A DNA stretch of 64,000 nucleotides from Castellaniella sp040276085. Its GTDB lineage: Bacteria; Pseudomonadota; Gammaproteobacteria; Burkholderiales; Burkholderiaceae_B. Made by a program: the position numbers and the translations under genes. The first letter of the stretch is position 1, and every line of letters starts with the position of its first letter. The DNA lies in assembly GCF_040276085.1 (NCBI RefSeq), contig NZ_JBELOK010000001.1:186001-250000 (forward strand). Direction: 5' to 3'. The notes under the pieces are model-generated. The model saw only the letters and a list, made by a program, of their open reading frames with translations, had not been told where the DNA came from and searched no databases. This document shows positions 9,198 through 15,590 of this stretch, piece after piece.

Positions 9198-10337
9198 TTA
9201 ATCACGGCGGCCCCGACGCCCAAGCGAGGGCAACAACAACCAGCGGGGCCTGCGCCACGTGACCAGGCGGACATACAGCCAGATATAGACCGCAGCAAAG
9301 ACACCCATGCTGAGGCACAGTATCCAGGCGTTGTCCCACCACAAAGTGGCAGGCACCAGGCCAATCAGGGCCAGCACCCACAGGTACGGGGACGTCATGG
9401 CGTTGCACAAGGCCGGTACGGCATGACGGCGGTCGCGACTGAAGGTAATACGCACAAGACGCCGGAACACCAGTTGGTGTAAATGCAAGGCATCGGGCTG
9501 ATCCACCGGCACCCCGCGCTTGAACTTGCGCCGCCAGATTGAAAACAGGGTTTCAAAGACAGGATAAAACAACACTGCCAGCGCGTAAAAAGGCGATACA
9601 CCGGGGTTGCGCACCACCAGCTGTACAGCCAGCTCGGCCAGCATGAATCCCAAAAAGTATGCGCCGCCATCGCCCAGAAACACCCGGCCGAAAGGGAAAT
9701 TCCAGGCGAGAAAGCCCAGGGTGGCGGCAGCCAGCGCCGTGGAGATCAAAAAGATGGGCACATCCTGCACTTGCCACGCCACCAGCGCCAATGACACCGC
9801 CATCAAGGTGGCAATCATGCCAGCCAGGCCGTTCATGCCATCCACGATATTGAGCGCGTGCGTACACCCACCCACGGCAATCATGGTGAACACCAGTGAC
9901 ACAATTGGCCAACTGGAGAGGATGCTGTCGGCCCACGAGAGCCCGACGCGCGACACCCCGCCCAACAGCCACCAGGCAATCCCCGCCGAAATAAAAGCCG
10001 CCAGCAGGCGCTTGCCCGAGCCGATATCCTTAGTGATGTCTTCGAGGAGGCCAGCCACAAACACCGGCAAGGCCGCCACAAACAGGGCGGGCCATAGCCA
10101 GGTGAGCGTCATGTTGCGTGGCCCCAACACCAGCAAACCGGCCAGACTGCCGGCAACCAGCGCAAGCCCCCCTACCCGCGGCGCGGCACGTTTGTGCATT
10201 GCCTGGGGCTTGTGCATATCGGTGTCGCCCGTGAAACGGCCGTGCCAACGCTCGGACGCCACGATGAGACCACCCACCATGAAGGCCACTACCCCGATCA
10301 GGGGCCAGCTGAGTGATGCGGACAGACCGGAGGCGTT
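9198..10337 (-). CDS. Undecaprenyl-phosphate sugar-1-phosphate transferase (WecA/WbpL-like)
   Basis: This is a membrane-embedded polyprenyl-phosphate sugar-1-phosphate transferase, which starts repeat-unit synthesis by moving a HexNAc-1-phosphate to undecaprenyl phosphate. Visible family features are an early AAPRVGGLALVAG segment, the acidic LLEDITKD motif, NIVDGMNGLAGM, and NFPFGRVFLGDGGAYFLG, with about ten hydrophobic helices. The open frame runs up to 10571, but that extension crosses a strong terminator and the end of gabD. A TTG at 10337, preceded by CGGGA, gives a normal N-terminus with a first helix; an ATG at 10280 is the alternative. It is the promoter-proximal gene of the polysaccharide operon, so the promoter probably lies between the gabD terminator and 10340. 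Confidence 0.87.
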   Translation of the reverse strand, partial: NASGLSASLSWPLIGVVAFMVGGLIVASERWHGRFTGDTDMHKPQAMHKRAAPRVGGLALVAGSLAGLLVLGPRNMTLTWLWPALFVAALPVFVAGLLEDITKDIGSGKRLLAAFISAGIAWWLLGGVSRVGLSWADSILSSWPIVSLVFTMIAVGGCTHALNIVDGMNGLAGMIATLMAVSLALVAWQVQDVPIFLISTALAAATLGFLAWNFPFGRVFLGDGGAYFLGFMLAELAVQLVVRNPGVSPFYALAVLFYPVFETLFSIWRRKFKRGVPVDQPDALHLHQLVFRRLVRITFSRDRRHAVPALCNAMTSPYLWVLALIGLVPATLWWDNAWILCLSMGVFAAVYIWLYVRLVTWRRPRWLLLPSLGRRGRRD

Positions 10338-10430
10338 CAAGGCAATCCCGAATAGACAAAACGAGATTATCGACCAAATTTGTAACTTGTGCCGTTGCGG
10401 CAAAGATACAGATGCAACAAAAGCAGAAAC

Positions 10431-10470
10431 AAAACGTCGCCATCCCCCTTGGAAACAGGGGGCGGCGACG
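10431..10470 (-). terminator. Rho-independent terminator of gabD
   Basis: On the minus strand, 4 bp after the gabD stop codon, there is a stem of CGTCGCC with GGCGACG and CCCCC with GGGGG, a nine-base loop, and then TTTTGTTTCTG. A small internal asymmetry (G against AT) separates the two stem blocks. It isolates gabD from the polysaccharide operon downstream. Confidence 0.9.
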
Positions 10471-10473
10471 GAG

Positions 10474-11928
10474 TCAGGCAATGACCATCGACAGGTATTT
10501 GACGACCAGGTATTCGTCCAGCCCGTAATGAGAGCCTTCGCGCCCCAGTCCGGATTGCTTGACACCACCAAACGGGACAGCCTCGTTGGAGATCAGGCCC
10601 GTATTGATGCCAACCATACCGTACTCCAGCGCCTCGGCCACTCGCCAGACACGGCCAATATCCCGGCTATAAAAATAGGCCGCCAGCCCATACTCGGTGT
10701 CGTTGGCCATCTGGATGACTTCGGCATCATCCGAGAACCGGAACAAGGGAGCCACCGGGCCAAAGGTTTCTTCGTTGGCCAGCTTCATGGTGTCGCGCGC
10801 GTCTGCCAGCACTGTGGGCTGAAAATAAGTGCCCCCCAGCGAATGAGGCTTGCCCCCGGTCAGCACCCGCCCTCCCTTGGAGACCGCATCGGCGATATGC
10901 TCCTTGACCTTGGCCAGCGCCTTTTCGTCGATCAGGGGCCCCTGGGTAATGCCTTCATCCAGCCCATTGCCCACGCGCAGGCCTTCTACGGCCTTTACCA
11001 GCTTCTGGCTGAAGGCATCATAGACAGCATCCTGCACATAAAAGCGGTTGGTGCATACGCAGGTTTGGCCGGTGTTGCGATATTTGCTGGCAATGGCGCC
11101 TTCAACCGCCGCATCCAGGTCGGCGTCATCAAACACAATAAAGGGTGCGTTGCCGCCAAGCTCAAGCGAGAGTTTCTTGATGCTGGGTGCGCATTGCTTC
11201 ATCAGCAACCGGCCAACCTCAGTAGAACCGGTAAAGGACATCTTGCGCACCCGCTCGTTGGAGGTCATCTCGGCGCCGATCTCGGCAGAGTTGCCTGTCA
11301 GCACCGAAAACACACCGGCAGGCACGCCTGCCTCTTGCGCCAATACCGCCAGCGCAAGTGCCGAAAACGGCGTTTGGCCGGCTGGCTTGACCACCAACGG
11401 GCACCCTGCCGCCAGCGCAGCACCCGCCTTGCGCGTGATCATGGAAGACGGGAAATTCCATGGGGTAATCGCCGCACATACGCCAACGGGCTCTTTGATC
11501 ACCACCACGCGCCGGTTGGCGGCATAACTGGGGATCACATCACCATAGGCACGCTTGCCTTCCTCGGCAAACCATTCCAGAAACGCCGCGCCATAGGCAA
11601 TCTCTCCGAGAGACTCTTTAAGCGGCTTACCCTGCTCGGCCGTCATGATGACGGCGAGATCCTCGGCGTTTTCTGTCATCAGCTCGAACCAGCGCCGCAG
11701 CACCGCCGCGCGCTCTTTGGCTGTCTTGACACGCCAACCCGCCCAGGCACGCTCGGCAGCCTCGATGGCACGGCGTGTTTCGGCCGCGCCCATATAGGGC
11801 ACCTTGCCAATAATTTCACCCGTGGCCGGGTTGTTGACGGTGATCACCTCGCCTGAATCTGCATCGCACCACCGACCATCCAGGTATGCCTGCTGACGCA
11901 GGAGATCGGGGTTTTTCAGTGAAAACAT
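10474..11928 (-). CDS. gabD: Succinate-semialdehyde dehydrogenase (GabD family)
   Basis: This is a 484-residue NAD(P)+-dependent aldehyde dehydrogenase, exactly the usual GabD length. It has the catalytic glutamate motif ELGGNAPFIVFDDADLD, the catalytic cysteine motif NTGQTCVCTNR, and TPWNFPSSMITRKAGAALAA. All of these are characteristic of the SSADH branch that oxidises succinate semialdehyde to succinate at the end of GABA breakdown (glutarate semialdehyde is a common alternative substrate). The ATG at 11928 is chosen because CGGAGGATCGAT precedes it. No GABA transaminase gene is adjacent. It stands alone between the candidate sRNA terminator upstream and its own terminator downstream. Confidence 0.93.
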   Translation of the reverse strand: MFSLKNPDLLRQQAYLDGRWCDADSGEVITVNNPATGEIIGKVPYMGAAETRRAIEAAERAWAGWRVKTAKERAAVLRRWFELMTENAEDLAVIMTAEQGKPLKESLGEIAYGAAFLEWFAEEGKRAYGDVIPSYAANRRVVVIKEPVGVCAAITPWNFPSSMITRKAGAALAAGCPLVVKPAGQTPFSALALAVLAQEAGVPAGVFSVLTGNSAEIGAEMTSNERVRKMSFTGSTEVGRLLMKQCAPSIKKLSLELGGNAPFIVFDDADLDAAVEGAIASKYRNTGQTCVCTNRFYVQDAVYDAFSQKLVKAVEGLRVGNGLDEGITQGPLIDEKALAKVKEHIADAVSKGGRVLTGGKPHSLGGTYFQPTVLADARDTMKLANEETFGPVAPLFRFSDDAEVIQMANDTEYGLAAYFYSRDIGRVWRVAEALEYGMVGINTGLISNEAVPFGGVKQSGLGREGSHYGLDEYLVVKYLSMVIA

Positions 11929-11996
11929 ATCGATCCTCCGTGTTCGTTGAATAGACAAACACTTTAGGTCATTTCAGATATGCCCACCAAACAGAC

Positions 11997-12030
11997 AAAA
12001 AAAAAGCCCAAGATCCGAAGATCTTGAGCT
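11997..12030 (-). terminator. Rho-independent terminator (3' end of candidate sRNA)
   Basis: On the minus strand the stem AGCTCAAGATC pairs with GATCTTGGGCT (one G-T wobble) around a TTCG tetraloop and runs into nine T residues. This is a textbook intrinsic terminator. It is about 245 bp after the coq7 stop and 70 bp before the gabD start, which suits an independent short transcript better than either gene. Confidence 0.92.
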
Positions 12031-12149
12031 AAATCCACCAAAGGAGGAGGGTGGAGGAGACAACCTGGGCATGTCGGGCTACGAAGACCTGGGGCCTGAG
12101 CCGATGGTGTTGAGGGTTTTCCCGCTGCAATCACCTTGCGACATCCGAT
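11997..12149 (-). ncRNA. Candidate trans-acting small RNA with CUCCUCC loop
   Basis: A transcript of about 150 nt is predicted on the minus strand between coq7 and gabD, with its own promoter (TTGCAA, 18 bp, TATAAT) and a strong terminator. No credible reading frame with a ribosome-binding site lies in it. Near the 3' end, TCCACC (12055-12050) pairs with GGTGGA (12039-12034) and exposes the ten-base loop CTCCTCCTTT. A second CTCCTCC lies just upstream, at 12059-12053, partly within the stem. A 5' GGATGTCG can pair with CGACATGCC farther along. Loops of the CUCCUCC type are anti-Shine-Dalgarno sequences in known sRNAs such as the Rhodobacter CcsR RNAs. It does not look like 6S, 4.5S, tmRNA or RNase P RNA. 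The start site and expression are inferred. Confidence 0.6.
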
Positions 12150-12155
12150 AAGCAA

Positions 12156-12185
12156 ATTATATAGACAGGCATTGCTGCGTTGCAA
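12156..12185 (-). promoter_or_regulatory. Sigma-70 promoter of candidate sRNA
   Basis: On the minus strand a consensus -10 TATAAT (12161-12156) lies 18 bp after a TTGCAA -35-like hexamer (12185-12180). Transcription would begin near 12149. A TTGACA also occurs at 12202-12197, but its 35 bp distance from the -10 is too long for it to be used. Confidence 0.6.
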
Positions 12186-12275
12186 GAATTATTTGATGTC
12201 AATAGATGACAGCCATAGGTTTGTGGCTTTTTACACACAAACAAGGGTAATCCTTCTCTGTTTTGGGCCTAATCA

Positions 12276-12950
12276 TCAGATCCGGTAGGCGCTGGTGGTC
12301 ATGACCTTGGACATCAGCCGCATCGCCCAGCGCACCGGCGCCGGCAAGGGAACGGCGCCGTGGTGCTCTGCCGTGGCACGGTGGCCGATCTCGTCATCGC
12401 GCATCTGCGTGACCACCTGCCTCGAACGATGGTCATGCTCGGGCAGCGTACTCAGGTGCCCGTCCAGATGCTCCTCTACCTGACGCTCGGTCTCGGCCAT
12501 AAAGCCCAGGTTATGGGGCACCCCTGCCCGGCTGGCCGCCAGGCCCAGGCCAAACGAACCCGCATACCACAGGGGATTCAGTATGCTGGGCCGGCTTTGA
12601 AGCTCATTCAGGCGCTGACGGCACCAGGCCAGATGATCCACTTCTTCGGCAGCCGCCTGATACAACACTGCGCGGATGCTCTCGTCGCGGCACAGCAACG
12701 CTTGGCCACGATACAAGGCCTGTGCGCAGATCTCACCCACATGATTGACCCTCATCAAGCCGGCGCTGTGGCGCGATTCATCCGGGGACAAGGCGGGCTC
12801 GTCCGGCTTGGCGGGCCCGGCGGGATACGCGCGATCGTGAGGCACGCTGCCATCAAGCACCTGCAACGCGCGCCCACCTTCGGCCAGCAACTGATCCAGC
12901 AAGGTGGGACGGCGCTGCCATGGCACTGAAGAGATGGAAGAGGAAGTCAT
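12276..12950 (-). CDS. coq7: 2-polyprenyl-3-methyl-6-methoxy-1,4-benzoquinone monooxygenase Coq7
   Basis: This 224-residue diiron hydroxylase carries out the O2-dependent C6 hydroxylation of demethoxyubiquinone in ubiquinone synthesis. The carboxylate/histidine ligands are visible as MRVNHVGEICAQALY, AAAEEVDHLAWC, ETERQVEEHLDGHL and MRDDEIGHRATA, the four-helix ferritin-like pattern of Coq7. The length matches betaproteobacterial homologues. The start is 12 bp after the stop of the membrane protein gene, so coq7 appears to be the last gene of the oxidase operon. That ties an oxygen-requiring quinone step to a high-affinity oxidase. No terminator is obvious right after it. Confidence 0.95.
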   Translation of the reverse strand: MTSSSISSVPWQRRPTLLDQLLAEGGRALQVLDGSVPHDRAYPAGPAKPDEPALSPDESRHSAGLMRVNHVGEICAQALYRGQALLCRDESIRAVLYQAAAEEVDHLAWCRQRLNELQSRPSILNPLWYAGSFGLGLAASRAGVPHNLGFMAETERQVEEHLDGHLSTLPEHDHRSRQVVTQMRDDEIGHRATAEHHGAVPLPAPVRWAMRLMSKVMTTSAYRI

Positions 12951-12962
12951 ACAGCAATCCTT

Positions 12963-13688
12963 TTAACGACTCAGAAACCGCCAGATAGGCTTGAGTGCAA
13001 CAAGCAGCCAGCATGAGGGCAACACAATGGCCAGCGCAATCAGGCCACGCCCTGCCCAGACCTGATCATCCTGCAAGTATGCATTGCACAGACGGATGGG
13101 CTGATCCAGATAGACCATCCCGACGATGGCACTCATCCAGCAAAAATTGCCCAAAAAGAACAGTTTAATCACCACATTGGCCTGGCGCACGGACGCACCG
13201 AGCAAGTAACCACAGACGGGCAAACCAATGTACTTGAAGGCTGCGACGCGCCAATCGACCAGCGCATCATCCAGCGCCTTGGGGATCATCCACCCCGCCC
13301 CCACCAGGCTGACAAACAACAGCCCCGGGATCCCGTAGGCGTTCCATGACCAACGGATCCGGCGCCCCGATGTGGGCTGCCACATTGGACGCGGCTGTCT
13401 TTGGGCTAGTACCGAATCCTGTGCCACGCCAGGCCTTGCGGAGCTTGCCAACGCCGCCGCGCCCTGAAAGGCCGACGACTGCGCCTCGTGTGCCGCCGGA
13501 GGGTTGATGGCAAGCTCTGCAAACAGGCCAGAGAGCACCAGTAACGGGATCTGCACCAGCATATGCAGGCTCATTAGCGCAGTCAGGGCATCATGAAAGC
13601 CCAAGGCAACACCCGCGCAGGCCACAGCCGCCAGCAGACACACTACCCGCTGCCCCCGGGAGGTTATCAGGCTTTGCCCGATCTTCAT
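12963..13688 (-). CDS. Multi-pass membrane protein of unknown function in oxidase operon
   Basis: I do not recognise this 241-residue protein with confidence. It has about six hydrophobic segments (roughly residues 14-33, 38-60, 128-148, 156-175, 180-202 and 215-235). An unusual soluble loop of about 65 residues, rich in Ala, Arg and Pro, lies between helices 2 and 3. The SLHMLVQIPLL segment faintly recalls CtaG-type oxidase assembly proteins. The gene overlaps the SCO gene by ATGA and precedes coq7 by 12 bp. Its place in the operon suggests a role in oxidase maturation or copper delivery, but that is inference from position only. Confidence 0.75.
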   Translation of the reverse strand: MKIGQSLITSRGQRVVCLLAAVACAGVALGFHDALTALMSLHMLVQIPLLVLSGLFAELAINPPAAHEAQSSAFQGAAALASSARPGVAQDSVLAQRQPRPMWQPTSGRRIRWSWNAYGIPGLLFVSLVGAGWMIPKALDDALVDWRVAAFKYIGLPVCGYLLGASVRQANVVIKLFFLGNFCWMSAIVGMVYLDQPIRLCNAYLQDDQVWAGRGLIALAIVLPSCWLLVALKPIWRFLSR

Positions 13689-14353
13689 GGTTGCCCCCCG
13701 GCACCCCGGCTGGACGTCGCTGGGGTTATCGGGCCGGGCGCAGCTGCCAAGGCAGATCTGGCCGCCTTGAGCGCCCAGCCTGGATCATCAAGATCCACGA
13801 CCCGAACCAGCTGACCACCTGGTGTGACCACATGGAACGCCGCATTGTGCTCGAATTCACCCAGCGGGGCAGGCACCACGACAATCCCGAAAAGATCCAG
13901 GATGGCCTTGCGCTGATCCGGGTCTTCGAGCGTATAAAACTGCCACACCTTTGGGTTGGCACCCATGCGAACCGAGTAGCGCGCCAGATCCTGAGCATCG
14001 TCCCGTGGATCGAAGCTCAGGCTGATCAGGCGCAGCTTGTCTTGCAGGCCTTCGGCCTCGATGGCGTTTTGCAGGCGCTCAGTGAGCGAGCCCTGTGCCA
14101 GGCACAGGGAGATGCACCGTGCATAAAAAAAATTGACGATGGCAACCCGGCCATCATCGTGAAGCAATCGACGCAAGGATTGCTGCTGCCCGGAATCGGT
14201 CAGCACCCGCGCAGAAGGGATTTCACGCGGATGCACCTGGATGTCCTGGCGGCGGGCGGTTTCGGCGGTCAGGGCAGTGAACCCGCTGGTGAGGCCAAAC
14301 AGCACCCCAACCCCTGCAGCCAGCGCCACCACCAGGGAAATCACCCACCGCAT
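13685..14353 (-). CDS. SCO1/SenC family copper chaperone
   Basis: This 222-residue membrane-anchored thioredoxin-fold protein has an N-terminal hydrophobic anchor (about residues 3-25) followed by a periplasmic domain. The copper-binding CxxxC is seen in FFYARCISLCLAQ, and the distal histidine in EFEHNAAFHVV. SCO proteins deliver copper to, or reduce thiols in, haem-copper oxidases. Its position directly after the cytochrome c gene, and its ATGA overlap with the next gene, support a role in assembling the CuB site of the oxidase encoded upstream. Confidence 0.9.
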   Translation of the reverse strand: MRWVISLVVALAAGVGVLFGLTSGFTALTAETARRQDIQVHPREIPSARVLTDSGQQQSLRRLLHDDGRVAIVNFFYARCISLCLAQGSLTERLQNAIEAEGLQDKLRLISLSFDPRDDAQDLARYSVRMGANPKVWQFYTLEDPDQRKAILDLFGIVVVPAPLGEFEHNAAFHVVTPGGQLVRVVDLDDPGWALKAARSALAAAPGPITPATSSRGAGGQP

Positions 14354-14368
14354 GACGAAACCCCCTGC

Positions 14369-14953
14369 TTACTTTTTCTCGAGCATGGGACGGAGATCTT
14401 CGTCGCCTTTCCAGGGAGTGGTCTGGCCTTTGGTTTCTTCACGCACCTTGGCCACAAACGGGGCATCAATGGTGGACGCAGAATTACCAAAGCTGGTACG
14501 CACGTGGCTGACAATGGCAGCAACTTCCTCGTCGGAGAACTTATCCTGGAAGTGAGGCATTTCGCCGTTGTACTTGACACCTTCGACCGTCAGTGGGCCA
14601 TGGATACCGTGCAACACGATACGCACCATAATGCCCGGATCCTTTGCATCCACCCACTCGGATTTGGACAAGGGAGGAAACACCCCGGGAATACCTGCCC
14701 CACTGGCCTGGTGACAGGCCACACAGTTGGCCGTATACAGCTGACCGCCGTCGGCCTTGGCCGGCACGGCAAAATCGGCCATGACGCGGTCGTCACCCAC
14801 AGAAGGAGGCATGGGAGTATAGGACGCATACAGATGCCAGACAGCCCACACCAGCAAAGCGCCGATGATGGTCAGGACAATCTTGGGAATCGGCCGGCTA
14901 CCCTCGACAGGCTCGGGTTGCTCGCGGCGCTGCTGCGTATATTTATTGCTCAT
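14369..14953 (-). CDS. Membrane-anchored monoheme cytochrome c (oxidase operon)
   Basis: This 194-residue protein has an N-terminal cytoplasmic stretch, one transmembrane helix (about residues 24-44) and a periplasmic class I cytochrome domain. The single haem attachment site is CVACH at residues 77-81, with a probable methionine ligand in NGEMPHF near residue 134. In canonical cbb3 oxidases this place is taken by CcoP, which has two haem sites; only one CxxCH exists here. It overlaps ccoO by ATGA and very probably serves as the electron-input subunit. The C-terminal tail is charged and lacks further motifs. Confidence 0.9.
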   Translation of the reverse strand: MSNKYTQQRREQPEPVEGSRPIPKIVLTIIGALLVWAVWHLYASYTPMPPSVGDDRVMADFAVPAKADGGQLYTANCVACHQASGAGIPGVFPPLSKSEWVDAKDPGIMVRIVLHGIHGPLTVEGVKYNGEMPHFQDKFSDEEVAAIVSHVRTSFGNSASTIDAPFVAKVREETKGQTTPWKGDEDLRPMLEKK

Positions 14954-15588
14954 TTCTTATCTCCTTCGGCCTTCGCTGCCGGCTGCTCTGGCAGCTTGGG
15001 TAGCTGAGCATCAGGATGAACCGGATACGTATGATCCAGGCCGATCAGATATGCCACGAGATCCAGCGCCTCGGGGGTAGCAACCACCACACGGCCATCT
15101 GCAGGTGCATAGGCGGGCGGCAGATTGACCACCTTGTCGCCGGCTTCGGCTTTGTCCTTGAGCTTGAACATGAACGGAAATGCCGGCATGTTGCTGCCCG
15201 GCGTATAAGCCCGGGGCTCGTAGAGGTGTCCGAGGTTCCAGTCGACACTGGGCTGGCGCGCACCAATATTGAAGAGGTCGGGCCCCGTACGCATCGTACC
15301 CAGGAGGTGGGGATGATCGTAGTAGTAATCGCCGGCCACGGGTGCGCGGCCCCAGCCACGCTGGAAGTCGGGCGCCATTGACTGGCTGCGGGGTTGTTGC
15401 GAGTGGCAATAGACGCAACCCATCTCGATGTAAACCTGACGGCCGCGCAGCTGTTGCTCGGTGTAGGGCTTGAGGCCCTCGGAGGGCTGCACATCCGACA
15501 GCTGCATATAGGGCAGCACAACCAGAGTGGCCGTGGCCAGGGCGAGGGTCACCATCGCCCCACTAAGAAGTTTGTATTCGCTTTCCAT
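14950..15588 (-). CDS. ccoO: Cytochrome c oxidase cbb3-like subunit II (CcoO/FixO)
   Basis: This 212-residue membrane-anchored monoheme cytochrome c has an N-terminal helix (about residues 8-28) and the FixO-type haem motif MGCVYCHSQQPR near residue 60. The conserved W.L.HLYEPR and PGSNMPAFPF segments contain the methionine haem ligand. CcoO passes electrons to subunit I. The length is close to standard CcoO proteins, but the C-terminus ends in a Lys/Glu/Ala-rich tail. It starts 2 bp after the ccoN stop and overlaps the downstream cytochrome gene. Confidence 0.92.
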   Translation of the reverse strand: MESEYKLLSGAMVTLALATATLVVLPYMQLSDVQPSEGLKPYTEQQLRGRQVYIEMGCVYCHSQQPRSQSMAPDFQRGWGRAPVAGDYYYDHPHLLGTMRTGPDLFNIGARQPSVDWNLGHLYEPRAYTPGSNMPAFPFMFKLKDKAEAGDKVVNLPPAYAPADGRVVVATPEALDLVAYLIGLDHTYPVHPDAQLPKLPEQPAAKAEGDKK

Positions 15589-15590
15589 GA

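Noticed and set aside
10338..10571. Extended N-terminus of the WecA-like transferase
   Set aside because: It would cross the gabD terminator and the gabD 3' end, and the extra residues are not hydrophobic or family-like.
11964..12185. A 73-codon minus-strand reading frame through the candidate sRNA
   Set aside because: It runs through the terminator stem and the promoter, has no ribosome-binding site, and its composition is not protein-like.
12209..12231. AGCCA...TGGCT hairpin followed by TTTTT on the plus strand downstream of coq7
   Set aside because: Only a 5 bp stem, and no plus-strand gene ends there; probably chance.
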